Assembly: GCA_964020085.1 (NCBI GenBank)
Contig: OZ026603.1
Location: 33,493,506-33,557,505 of the forward strand
From: Micromussa lordhowensis
Lineage: Eukaryota; Cnidaria; Anthozoa; Scleractinia; Lobophylliidae
Length of the DNA stretch: 64,000 nucleotides
Direction of reading: 5' to 3'
The position numbers were made by a program, and so were the translations under genes. Each line of letters begins with the position of its first letter. Positions within the stretch are counted from its first letter, which is position 1. The notes under the pieces were generated by a model. The model worked only from the letters and a program-made list of their open reading frames with translations. It was not told the origin of the DNA and did not search any database. This document shows positions 34,500 to 44,739 of this stretch, piece after piece.

Positions 34500-35357
34500 T
34501 ATCCAGTGGAAAAAGCTGAGAAATTGTGATGTTATAGAAGATAAAAAAATAAGACACTTCTCCAAGTTTTAGCCCTGTGCGTTTCCCCAAACTTCAGATA
34601 TTCGTCGAAACGTTTCGCAGAAATTTACAGAGCCCAGTATGAAAACGCCATATTGGTGTACCTCCATGGTACACCAATATGGCGGCCGGAAAATAGTGTA
34701 AACATCTGGAACTTACTTTGGCTTTCTAGGCGACTGATTATCAGTACTGAAAAAACAAGTATTTACATAAGCACTTTTCCTAATGCTCTAGCTTTTAACA
34801 GGGCTCAAAATCATGAGATAAGTATATATTTTTCAACAAATTTGATCGTAGCCTTGTGTCACGCACCTCCATAACCCGGAAATTCGAAATGCTCTGGTTT
34901 CCAAACGAAGCACGCTATTGAGCTGTAAAGTTGTAAACAGATATAAATGTGTCACCTCTTATACCTGATGAGGATGAAAACTTTGGTGGATCTTTAGTTT
35001 AAGATTTTAGAAAGTGGTGACGTCACGTGAAAACGATCTATTGGCAAGGTTTAAGCCATCTCAGCCCTTAATGATGAGCTCTGGCACCAGCAAATGTCCC
35101 AAAATAATGAAATTTGGTTCAATTTTTGCCCCAAATTACATTAAGGCTACACACGATTCCGCCGAACCGAAAGTGAATTATAATGAGCTGAGTAAGGTCA
35201 CGTGACCAGCTGCCATCATACATTAAATATGCATGCCAGACCCAGTCCCTCAACCAAAACATTTGCAGAAAAATAGAGCTTTTAAATACCCCACTCCCCT
35301 CCTCAAGTCAGGCAAAATCTTCAGATTTTCATATATGTACTTGACTATCGAGCCACC
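33241..35357. mobile_element. 2.1-kb TTAA-flanked (piggyBac-like) non-autonomous element
   Basis: TTAA at 33237-33240 and 35358-35361 flank 17-bp inverted ends GGGGGCTCGATAGTCAA and TTGACTATCGAGCCACC (one mismatch). TTAA target duplication is the piggyBac hallmark. The longest inner frame (34237-34590, minus) has no transposase features, so this looks non-autonomous. A near-perfect palindrome with GCCATATTGGTGTACC arms lies at 34649-34685. Confidence 0.85.
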
Positions 35358-35379
35358 TTAACAGCAAATCCTGGTTTGC

Positions 35380-35403
35380 GGGACGGGGTGGGGGGGGGGG
35401 GAG
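35380..35403 (+). repeat. Poly-G tract
   Basis: GGGACGGGGTGG is followed by an unbroken run of about ten G. A possible G-quadruplex, and a likely sequencing trouble spot. Confidence 0.7.
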
Positions 35404-35517
35404 ATTGCGTGACGAGCCATGAGAGGCTATCGTTCCTCTCGCTCACTTGAAAGATATATATTCAATCCCTGATTTTTTGCTACCTATTAAATTTTCAACT
35501 CTGTCACTTAAGTAATT

Positions 35518-36718
35518 AACCGCGCGGCCATGGGCCGAGCGCGGTTCTTGCTCTGCACGGGTTTTTTTTTAACCGCGCGGCCATGGGCCGAGCGCGGTTC
35601 TTGCTCTGCACGGGGTTTTTTTTTTTAACCGCGCGGCCATGGGCCGAGCGCGGTTCATAATCTACCCTTGGTTTATTTATTTTTTTTTTTTTTGTCGGTC
35701 ACCAGACGCAGACCTCCACTCGGCGAACTTTGAATCACGCAATCTGTAATGTTTATTCCCGAAAGTTGTTGAAACATAAATACACGGAAAATGTCACGGA
35801 TATTGGAGCATTAATACACGGAAAATGTTACGGATATTGTTTTCTTTAATATATGTAAAATGTATTTTCTTTTCGTTTTATCGAAGCGTTGGATTCGAAG
35901 ATATACTAAAAAATGTATTACGCCAGCTATGGAATGCAGCTTTCACTTTGGCTACGTGAGTACGATCGTGCTTATTTTTTTGCAAGTTTATTTCGCCAGA
36001 AGCGACAGTCATTAATTTATTTGCAATTTTGCGAGTATTTCGTGTGGGTTTAGGAATGGCCGTTTCATCGAAGCGAGTAAAGAGATTATTCGAAGGAAAA
36101 TTAAATTTGCTGAAGTAAACAGAATAGAACTTGCAGCGTTTATGTTCTAAAATTAGCCGTGGATAGCGGAAACCTCGGATTGTCTGACTTCGCTTCTCTA
36201 TGATTGACCTGAACGTAACACCAGGACACAAGTCGCATTTAGGCTTACATACGATTAGAAAGGAAAGACTTCATCAGTGTTCATCATTTGCCCTTCGCAA
36301 TCCTATCTGACACTTGTGATAACTTATTAGTGCTCGACCAAGGCTAACATACTTTGATTTTCGAGATCGATGTACTAATATGATATTTCATCGGAAAGCA
36401 AACACTGTTTTGGTAAATTTTCTTTTACGTATTGGAAAAGCAGACGCTCTGTTTCGGTGAACGTTTTCTGTATATCTGTTAATAAGCAAACAAAAAAAAA
36501 GTTAAAAAAAGTTTAGTCTCCTATGGGATTCGAACTCACGACCTTTCGATTGGGAGGCGATCGCCTACTCCACTGCGCCACAGCAGCTTGAGTTATGACA
36601 CTGAGGAACTTATTATAAAGACTGGGTTGTAAAAGAATGTGCACTGCTTTGCGACTGTGGTAATAAGAAAACAGTTCAATTTTAAAAGCGCGGTTACAAG
36701 ATCTGAAAGATCTTCTTG
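35518..36718. repeat. Left arm of a long inverted repeat, with three GC hairpin units
   Basis: From 35518 the unit AACCGCGCGGCCATGGGCCG AGCGCGGTTC occurs three times, about 57 bp apart, spaced by TTGCTCTGCACGGG and T-runs. Sequence from there to AAGATCTTCTTGTTT at 36718 matches, in reverse, 40049-41337. Each unit can fold by itself (AACCGCGC with GCGCGGTT). Confidence 0.8.
36516..36588 (-). tRNA. tRNA-Gly(CCC)-like sequence in the inverted-repeat arm
   Basis: On the minus strand GTGGCGCAGTGGAGTAGG, an anticodon-loop-like CTCCCAA, and GTGAGTTCGAATCCC follow the tRNA order. Acceptor pairing is poor. A second copy lies at 40184-40254 in the opposite arm. Probably a SINE-derived promoter. Confidence 0.4.
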
Positions 36719-36732
36719 TTTCGTTTTCGTGT

Positions 36733-37825
36733 CACCAGACGCAGACCTCCGCGGATGATGTCTTCATCAACCAATCACAGGCCAAACTCCCACTCGGTCA
36801 AATGTCGTCACCGAATGATGTCATCATCAGCCAATTACAGGCCATTTCTCAGTTCTTTTCGTCATATGTCCCCTCAGGAAAGTTTTTTCTACAACAATGT
36901 TGTATTGTGTCAGAAGATCATGCTTCTTATGAACTTTTATTTTGCCACGAGCTACAGTCATTTGTAATTTTCCGAGTATTTTTTGTGTTGTTGGGCACTT
37001 CGCTTTTATCTTTTATTGATCTGTTTATGGATACTTGTTTTTTATTTTCCCAGCTTTAAGTTTAGAAGGTAGGTTTTTCTTTTTTATCTCGCTTAGAGAT
37101 GCGCGCATATGGTCTGTTTTCATGTATCATGAAAATCCATCGTAGTATCCTTCTTAATTTCGTAGTTTAACTTATACGCTAATTCAGTATGGACAACAAT
37201 GCCGTATTGTTGAAGGTTTGCTACAATTCTCAGAGCTAAGACGTTTTAAATTTTTATGGCAATGTCGCGGAGTAGGATGTGCCATTTCTCAACTCTTTTC
37301 GTCATACCTCTTCTCATGAAAGTTTTGTCTGTTACCTAATTGAATATATTATTCATAGTCGGGCCAAAATTCCTCGGAGACGTCAGGACATTTGCAAGGA
37401 TAATGTCATTACAGTGATAAATGAGATTGTGTTTACTTCGCCTCTAGATGAACTTATAGGTTTCTCGAATTGTAGCTAAAGCGTCTCCGAAGAAAAACGT
37501 AAGAGGACAAATATGATATATTCTTGATAAGAATCTACATACTGTAGTTGAATGTAGTTATAATCAAACAGCCGGGCCCGGCATCACACTATATGATGCA
37601 AGTAAGCAACATGTTCACGGTAAATTTCATATTTAGTCCCTCGAAAGCAAATTCTTGGAGACATATGTTGCTTTAGAAATGAGCCTAAGCAAAACACATG
37701 GCAAATTACAGAGGTGTCAAACTCTGCAAAGCGGCATGCCGATAACGGCGGAAACTATGCAGACCACGGTGACCTCTAATTAAGAAATACAAAGCGTGTG
37801 CCGTGTTTCTATCGAGTTATAGAAG

Positions 37826-37856
<31 letters not shown>

Positions 37857-38300
37857 GAACCAAGCATTAGATTCGCTATCTAAATAGTTCTTATGGATCG
37901 CTTAGTAGTTCTTAATCGACATATCATAATTTGAATTCAATGTGTTCCTTCGATTCCTTAAATTTGAGGAAAATATCGGATTGCCGGTGATTTAGTGATT
38001 TTATATTGTACTGTGCTTGTGTTGCTACAGTTTCAAAAGCTGGAATTTGTTGGCTGCTTAAATGTTTGGTTCAGGTTGATCTAAGAAGTAAGAGTACATC
38101 TGTCACTGATATGTAGGCAGTATTAATTTCTAAGTGAGGCATTTTAGGGATTGTTAGAAATTCTCAGAAAGTGAAAAGACTGTATTGTTTCCATTGTATT
38201 GTTCTTGTTAGAAAAACACTTGATCGATTTTTACAGTCATCTTGTTGTTTCGTTTTTCTAGATTTATTTTTGCGAATTTCGGTTCAATGAGGATGTGTTT
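36733..38300. repeat. Repeat core, related to 42375-42530 and 41420-41900
   Basis: CACCAGACGCAGACCTCCGC, ATGATGTCTTCATCAACCAA and ATCATCAGCCAATTACAGGC recur at 42378-42490. Lower similarity to 41420-41900 is visible around TTGAACTTTTATTTTGCCA and TTCTCAGAAAGTG. The frames here are repeat translations, not genes. Confidence 0.65.
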
Positions 38301-38606
38301 TCATAACAAACAAGAAGATCATAGATCTTAAAACCGCGCTTACAAAGATTTAACCGTTTTCTTAACCCTACATTCGCAACGTAGTGCACATTCCAACGCT
38401 GTCCTTGATGATTCATTCATTTCTGTACTCACTACATCACTTATTGCACTATCGCTCTCAGCCGTTGTGAAATCTCTGATGATGTATTGGTCTTAATATG
38501 GAAGTGTCACGCTATTAATACTGCTATCAATAAACAGCTTCCTTCCTTAACTTGTAAAAGTCAAAATTTAATTTGTTTGTGTTATGAGTAAAGGACAAAC
38601 TAAGTA

Positions 38607-39890
38607 ATAAGTAGTAGTCACGCCAGTCAGACAATCAGAGGTTTACGCTAATATAAACGCTGCAAGTTCTGGCAAGATCTAGTTTACCTCAGCAGATAAT
38701 TATTTCTCCTTTGAATCTCTTAACTCGCTTCGATCAAACAGCCAAAGAATTCACTTCAATCACATAAATCCGTAAGACATTTACGCAAAATTGCAAACAA
38801 ACTAAAAACCATCGCTTCTCTGGCGTAGTAAACACAACCTTATTGTCACGCAGCGAAAGTGAAAGCTGCAATATCCTTATTCAAGGCCATCTGTAGTATG
38901 GTGGTGGGGAATTTCCCTACCAGTAACGTAATCATTGCATGTTTTGACACGTTCTTTGCTTAGCTTGCAAATATTTCATTTTCCTTCCGATCTCTGAACT
39001 CGCTTCAATAACAGAGCTCGACGATTCACTTCTTTTGACTAAAAATACCAGAAATACTCGGAAAACTAAAAAGATTTCCTCGTAGCGAAATAAACCTGCA
39101 AAGTAAACAAGATCTTATCTGTCACGTAGCGAAAGTGAAAGTTGCAAGGTCAACGCATTCCACGGCTGTCGTAATACCTTTTAGCGTATTTATTAATCCG
39201 TTCGAGTCGAACGCTTTGATAATACCAGAGGAAAATACATTTAACAAGTAGTAGTCACGCGCGCCAGTCACACAATCAGAGGTTTACGCTACCACGGTAA
39301 ATTTAGAATGGTAGTCTTGATCATTGATATGAACGCTGCAAGTTCTTGCAAGCCCTTGTTTACTTCAGCAAATAATTACTTTTCTTTTGAATCTCTTACC
39401 TCCATTCGATCAAACAGCCAAAGAATTCACTGCCGTTTCATAAATCCGTCACGAATCCACGTAAAATTGCAACTAAACTAAAAACTGGCACTTCTGACGT
39501 GGCAAACGCGATCTTATTTGCCACCCAGCGAAAGTAAAAGCTGCAACGTCATGATTTACGGCTATCTGTAGTAGGTGGTTATTTCCCTACCAGTGACGTA
39601 ATCCTTACATGTTCTTTGCTTGACTTGCAAGGATTTCATTTTCCTTCCGATCTCTAAACTTGTTTCAATAAAAGAGCTCGACAATTCTGTTCTCTTGTTT
39701 AAAACTGCGAAAAATACTCAGAAAACTTGAGGGCCACGCTCCTGGCAAAATAAACTTGCAAAGTAAACAAGATCTTATCTGTCACGTAGCGAAAGTGAAA
39801 TTAGCAAGGTCAACACATTCCATGGCTGACGTAATACCTTTTCAGCGTATTTAATATTTCGTTCGAATGAAAAGCTTCCAAAACACTAAA
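38607..39890. repeat. Tandem duplication of a ~640-bp unit (third copy 40620-41100)
   Basis: AGTAGTAGTCACGC...CAGTCA...CAATCAGAGGTTTACGCTA starts the unit at 38607 and again at 39246. Each continues with GCTGCAAGTTCT, GATCAAACAGCCAAAGAATT and GTCACGTAGCGAAAGTGAAA. A shorter, more diverged copy follows in 40620-41100, and an inverted one lies within 35830-36230. Confidence 0.8.
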
Positions 39891-40048
39891 AGAAAATATA
39901 TTTTACACACAATAAAGAAAACAATATTCGTAACACTGTCCGTGTATGCACGTTTCAAAAGCTTTTGGCGAATAAACATCTCTGGTTGCGTGATTACGGC
40001 TATCTTTGGTACGGCCGAGTGGAGATCTAGGCCTCTCGACACGAAAAA

Positions 40049-41337
40049 AAACAAGAAGATCTTTTAGATCTTATAACCGCGCTTTTAAAATTGAACTGTT
40101 TTCTTATCACCACAGTCGCAAAGCAGTGCACATTCTTTTACAACCCAGCCTTTATAATAAGTTCCGCTGTGTTATAAGTCATGTCGCTGTGGCGCAGTGG
40201 AGTAGACGATTGCCTCCCAATCGAGAGGTCGTGAGTTCGAATCCCGTAGGAGACTAAATTTTTTTTATTATTTTTTTTTGTTTGCTTATTAACAGATATA
40301 CAGAAAACGTTCACCGAAACAGAGCGTCTGCCTTCCGATACGTAAAAGAACATTTACCAAAACAGTGTTTGCTTTCCGATGAAATATCATAATTAAGTAC
40401 ATCGATTTCAAAATCAAAGTATGTTAGCCTTGTTCGAGCACTAAGTTATCACAAGTGTCAGATAGGATTGCAAAGGGCAAATGATGAACACTTTCCCTTA
40501 AAATCGAATCGAGGAGATGACCCTTGAAGCCTTTCCTTTCTAATCGTATGTAAGCCTAAATGCGACTTTTGTCTTGGTGTTACGTTCAGGTCAATCATAC
40601 AGAGCGCCACTTACGAAAAAAAATACAAACAGCTACGCTATTAATAAACAGCTTTCTTCCTTAAAAGTCAAATTTTAATTCAGTGTTTGTGCTATAAGTA
40701 CAGGACAAGCAAAGTCAGACAATCCGGCCAAGGTTTCCGCTATTCACGGCTAATTTTAGAACGTAAACACTGCAAGTTCTATCTTGTTTACCTCAGCAAA
40801 TTTAATTTTCCTTCGAATCTCTTTACTCGCTTCGATGAAACAGCCAAACAATTCACTTTAAATTCCTAAACCCGCACGAAATACTCGCAAAATTGCAATA
40901 ATTTAATGACTGTCGCTTCTGACGAAATAAACTTGCAAAGTAAGCACGAACGTACTCACCTAGAGTGAAAGCTGGAATGTCAGCAATTCCATAGCTGGCG
41001 TAATAAACTTTTTAGTATATTTAATATTCTCTTCGAATCCAACGCTTCGATAAAACGAAAAGAAAATATATTTTACATACAATAAAGAAAACAATATCCG
41101 TAACGATTTCCGTGTATTAATGTTCCAACAGCTTCTGGCGAATAAACATCACAAAGTTGCGTCATTCGAAGTCTGGCCGAGAGAAGTTTGGGTCTGGTCG
41201 CAGAGAAAACGACGGAAAAAAAAAACCACGGGTAAAACATGAACCGCGCTCGGCCCATGGCCGCGCGGTTAAAAAAAATAAAAATAAACCAAGGGTAGAT
41301 TATGAACCGCGCTCGGCCCATGGCCGCGCGGTTAATA
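40049..41337. repeat. Right arm of the long inverted repeat, with two GC hairpin units
   Basis: Reverse complement, with indels, of 35518-36718. It ends in two units of AACCGCGCTCGGCCCATGGC CGCGCGGTT (41242-41271 and 41304-41332). It includes the plus-strand tRNA-Gly-like segment at 40184-40254. Confidence 0.8.
40184..40254 (+). tRNA. tRNA-Gly(CCC)-like sequence, opposite arm
   Basis: CTGTGGCGCAGTGGAGTAGA, loop CTCCCAA and GTGAGTTCGAATCCCGT mirror the copy at 36516-36588. Poor acceptor pairing; repeat-derived. Confidence 0.4.
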
Positions 41338-43160
41338 ATCATTTCGTGCCGGAATGTAAAGGTACTCCTTATCGCCTTTTGGGATCCGTTTTGGAATACT
41401 TGTGGAGTGATGCGCTTGACATGAATTTCGGACAACAATGATATATTGTGCAGCGTGTTAAATGTTTTGAACTTTTATTTGGCAATGAGCTTCAGTCATT
41501 GAGCTGCTGTAAAAATTCTCAGAAAGTGGAAAGACTGCATTGTTTCCAGTGTATTGCTCTTGTTAGAAACTCACTTGATGACTGAGTTTTTATAGTCATT
41601 TTGTTGTTTCCTTTGTCTAGATTAAAAGTTACTATGCCAATTTTTGTTCAATGAGGATTGGCTTTTATATCAAATTAACTATTTCGTGCCAGAATGGAAA
41701 GAATACCCCTTATCTTTTTTAAGGATCGGTTCTGGAGTATATGTACAGTGATGTGCTTGACGTAATTTTCGGGCAACAATGTCATATTGTGCAGCGTGTT
41801 AAAGAAGATTGTGCTTGTTTTGAACTTTTATTTGGCAATGCGCTACAGTCATTGATTGAACTGTAATTGTCCGAGTACTTTTCGTATTGTTTGTCACTCC
41901 GTTTTTTGTAGCAATGATCGGTTTTTGGATACTTCTGTTTTATTTTCCCAGTTTTTAGTTGGGAAGGTATGGTTTTTTGTTTTGCTTTAGATCTGTTTTT
42001 TGAGGTTTGTTTCTGTGTATTTTAAGTGTATGTTCATGTCGTTCATAACTGTATAGTTTACCTTATGCGGAAAGGCAAACGCTGTGTTTCGGTGAACTTT
42101 TTCTTTATATCCGGTCATAAGAAGAAGTAACAAAAAAGAGTTTTTCTTTATATCCGTTCGTAAGACGGATTTATTTTCATTAGACGTAAACAAAATTCTC
42201 CGATTACAAGTCACGCTAAACTCGCGCTATGCAAAGAATGTAATCAGATACTCCTTTTTTCGTATATTTGCTGAAGGGCAGGAGAGTCACGCTTCGCAGA
42301 CAGTGTAAGTAACCACGTTTTTTTAAAGCGCGGTTTACAACCGCACCGCGGTTCTTGTTTTTTTTCGTTTTTGTGTCACCAGACGCAGATCTCCGCGGAT
42401 GATGTCTTCATCAACCAATCACAGGCCAAACTCCCACTCGGCCAAATGTCGTCACCGACTGATGTCATCATCAGCCAATTACAGGCCATTTCTCAGCTCT
42501 TTTCGTCATACCTCCCCTCCGGAAAGTTTTGTCTAGTTAGCGAATTGAATATTCATATTCGGGGAGAAATAATTGGGCGAAAATCCCTCGGAGTTGGACG
42601 TCAAGACATTTGCAAGGATAAAGAATGTAATTTTAGGACCTGTTGCTGGCTACTACGGCTGAAATTATCTAGAGTTGTATTTTTGTTTTGCTTGCATGTT
42701 CACTTTCGAAGGGAATATTCAATGCGCTAAAGAAGGTAGTCAGCCATGGAATGCGCTGATGCTGATAAATATGACCGTATTTACTGTAATGCCCTTACGG
42801 TGATAAATAAGATCGTGTTTACTTCGCCAGAAGCAATGGTGGAGTTTTCTGGGAAAAAAAATATAACCTCGGCACTCGTCAAAACCTTTGCAAATATATA
42901 TTCGTTTGAAAGGTCAATTCTCCTTCGAGCTACAGGTAAACAAAAATCTCCGATTACCAATCACGCAACCACGCTATGCAAAGAATGTGAAATAAAATCT
43001 CTTTCAATCCAGGCACTGAGCTTACTTTGAATCACGCAATCTCTATTGTTTCCAATGGGTAATGTTTACTCGCAAAACGCTGTTGCTAAATACTTAGAAA
43101 ACAGTTCAATTTTAAAAGCGCGGTTAAAAGTTGTTTTCAACTTCTTGTTACATTTGAGAT
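41338..43160. repeat. Further copies of the same repeat nest
   Basis: 41420-41900 and 42375-42530 repeat segments of 36733-38300. 43090-43147 (TTCAATTTTAAAAGCGCGGTT and CTTCTTGTT) repeats the inner edge of the left arm (36675-36718). No gene is seen. Confidence 0.6.
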
Positions 43161-43215
43161 CGTACAAAAACCAAGTGAACGAGCATATCTCAGTTTTGCA
43201 GCAATAAAGACGTAG

Positions 43216-43983
43216 CTAGTAAAGAAAAATGTTAAAGAAAGCAAAAAGTGAAATCACAACCGAAAGCAGTTTGTTACTGAGCTTAAGTAAACATGCTCTG
43301 TTGGGATTTGTTTCGTACATTGTAACCATTGTGCCTTCTACCGTCATCTCAACCTGTGTACAACTTGTTTCTGCCACTATTGAAGTATTATATCGCGCAA
43401 GGGTTGTTATTTCAAAGCCTTGATCTTTAATATCTTTCAGTGAAATTGTGTTGTCAAATCCATTCAGGTTCAGCGTTGTTCCATCATTGTACTTGACTGT
43501 GGTGTTCAATTCGACCAAGTTCTCGTCAATTCCTTCTTCTAGCGTTCTATTTCCCGCCAATTCTCCCAGGCACAGATCTCCCTGATCGTCCAGCAGTTTC
43601 TCTTCGTCATGGGAAAGCCTCACAGCTCTGTTCTTTGGAATGACGACATAACTTCGGTACAGTGGATATCCAGACCGATACACTGGAGCATTGCTGAACA
43701 AATAGCGATGCACCAAGTAAGCGGCGACAACTTTCTTGAATGTGCTTGAGCGGGATCCCAGCTTAGTTTGCTTGACGATCACCGGAGACCGTACCGAGGT
43801 GGCTGGGATCGGTGTGTATTTAGTGATCTTAGGCTTCGAGCTCGACCCTGATGAAGATCTACTACGTGATCGACTTCTAGAACGGCTGGACCCTCCTCGT
43901 GAACGTCCTCCTCTGGCAGTCTGAGATAATTCTACCATCATAAGAATGACAAGAAGAACAAGAAACAGTGCAGGGACGCGCAT
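43216..43983 (-). CDS. GYPLYR-family secreted protein, copy 4, with Arg/Ser/Gly-rich N-terminus (255 aa)
   Basis: Diverged paralog of the genes at 20-31 kb; function unknown. The ATG at 43981-43983 gives MRV, as in the other copies, and a strong signal peptide, MRVPALFLVLLVILMMVE. The mature N-terminus is low-complexity and very basic: RGGRSRGG, then SRSRSRSRSR and SSSGSSSKPK. Next come a hydrophobic stretch VVAAYLVHRYLF, VYRSGYPLYRSYVVIP, HDEEKLLDDQGDLCLGE, TLEEGIDENL, YNTSIVAETSCTQVEMTVEG and TMVTMYETNPN. It lacks the Thr/Pro stalk of copies 2 and 3 and ends with the hydrophobic NKLLSVVISLFAFFNIFLY, as expected for a GPI signal. The order (signal, basic repeat, hydrophobic patch, disulfide domain, GPI tail) resembles prion-protein or Shadoo layout, but I see no sequence homology to those. 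Confidence 0.75.
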   Translation of the reverse strand: MRVPALFLVLLVILMMVELSQTARGGRSRGGSSRSRSRSRSRSSSGSSSKPKITKYTPIPATSVRSPVIVKQTKLGSRSSTFKKVVAAYLVHRYLFSNAPVYRSGYPLYRSYVVIPKNRAVRLSHDEEKLLDDQGDLCLGELAGNRTLEEGIDENLVELNTTVKYNDGTTLNLNGFDNTISLKDIKDQGFEITTLARYNTSIVAETSCTQVEMTVEGTMVTMYETNPNRACLLKLSNKLLSVVISLFAFFNIFLY

Positions 43984-44364
43984 TTTTTTGATGATTTTCA
44001 CGACAATTCACATCAATGTTTCTCTTCCTATGGTACGTGATTGCGTGTTACGCAATAGTTAATGAGAGTTAATAGTTAATGTGAATCGTGATGTGACACC
44101 CTGTGTGAACTATGATGTCATTGGCAAAAGTTTATGAATAAGATAAACGAGGGTACACGTATTTCTGCAAGATCCAATGAGCTGGATAGACCAACTTTCT
44201 CCTCCAGTTTCACGGCTTTGAAGGAACCAGAAAAAAAGAAACAAGAAACCCTCAAAACTGTAAGAATGGATAATGTCTCAATACACAAAAAGATGCCCGT
44301 GCTCGTGACCCCTCCCCCCTATTCCGACTCTTCTCATATATTTCTACCACACAGAACCTGTTAG

Positions 44365-44497
44365 CCTCTTCCAGGCGTTCAGTTGGTTGGGGCACAGCGC
44401 AAAAACACATAAGAGGGGAGAAGTGCGGCGAGTGAAAGCCGCGCCTATCTTTTCGCTCGCCGCTTTTCGCGCTGTACCCCAACTGGAAGAGGCTATG
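44365..44497. mobile_element. Foldback element upstream of ALG11
   Basis: TAGCCTCTTCCAG...CAGTTGGTTGGGGCACAGCGC on the left is mirrored by GCGCTGTACCCCAACTGGAA GAGGCTA on the right. The interior has GGCGAG-type GC-rich sequence. It lies between the divergent copy 4 and ALG11 genes. Confidence 0.75.
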
Positions 44498-44639
44498 ATC
44501 GAATCTGTTTATCAATCATCCAGTGAAAGACTGGTTGTAAGGTTTTTTTTTTTGTTTCAAAATCTTATTTCTTGTTTAGAAGAGTTATTTAGTCAACAAA
44601 AACCGATACGGTCTTTTGGCCGCGTTCGACTTATTTTTT

Positions 44640-44739
44640 TGTGCAGGGACTGGGTTTAGGTAGGAGTGGTTACCAAGTTTCACACGCCGCCATCTTGGTA
44701 ACCCGCCATCTTTTTGCAATCTTCACTTTGGTCAAAAGA
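44640..44739 (+). promoter_or_regulatory. Probable ALG11 promoter / 5' UTR with CCATCTT motifs
   Basis: Two CGCCATCTT/GCCATCTT motifs (44688-44713) match the YY1 core that often lies at animal housekeeping start sites. The chosen ATG at 44740 follows within 30 bp and has a purine at -3. TATA is not evident. Confidence 0.4.

Noticed and set aside
34237..34590. Transposase of the TTAA-flanked element
   Set aside because: 117 codons with no catalytic aspartate pattern or similarity I recognise.
36716..36967. Arg/Ser-rich plus-strand frame, with a similar frame at 42371-42730
   Set aside because: Both are the same repeat read in different frames, so protein sequence is not conserved.
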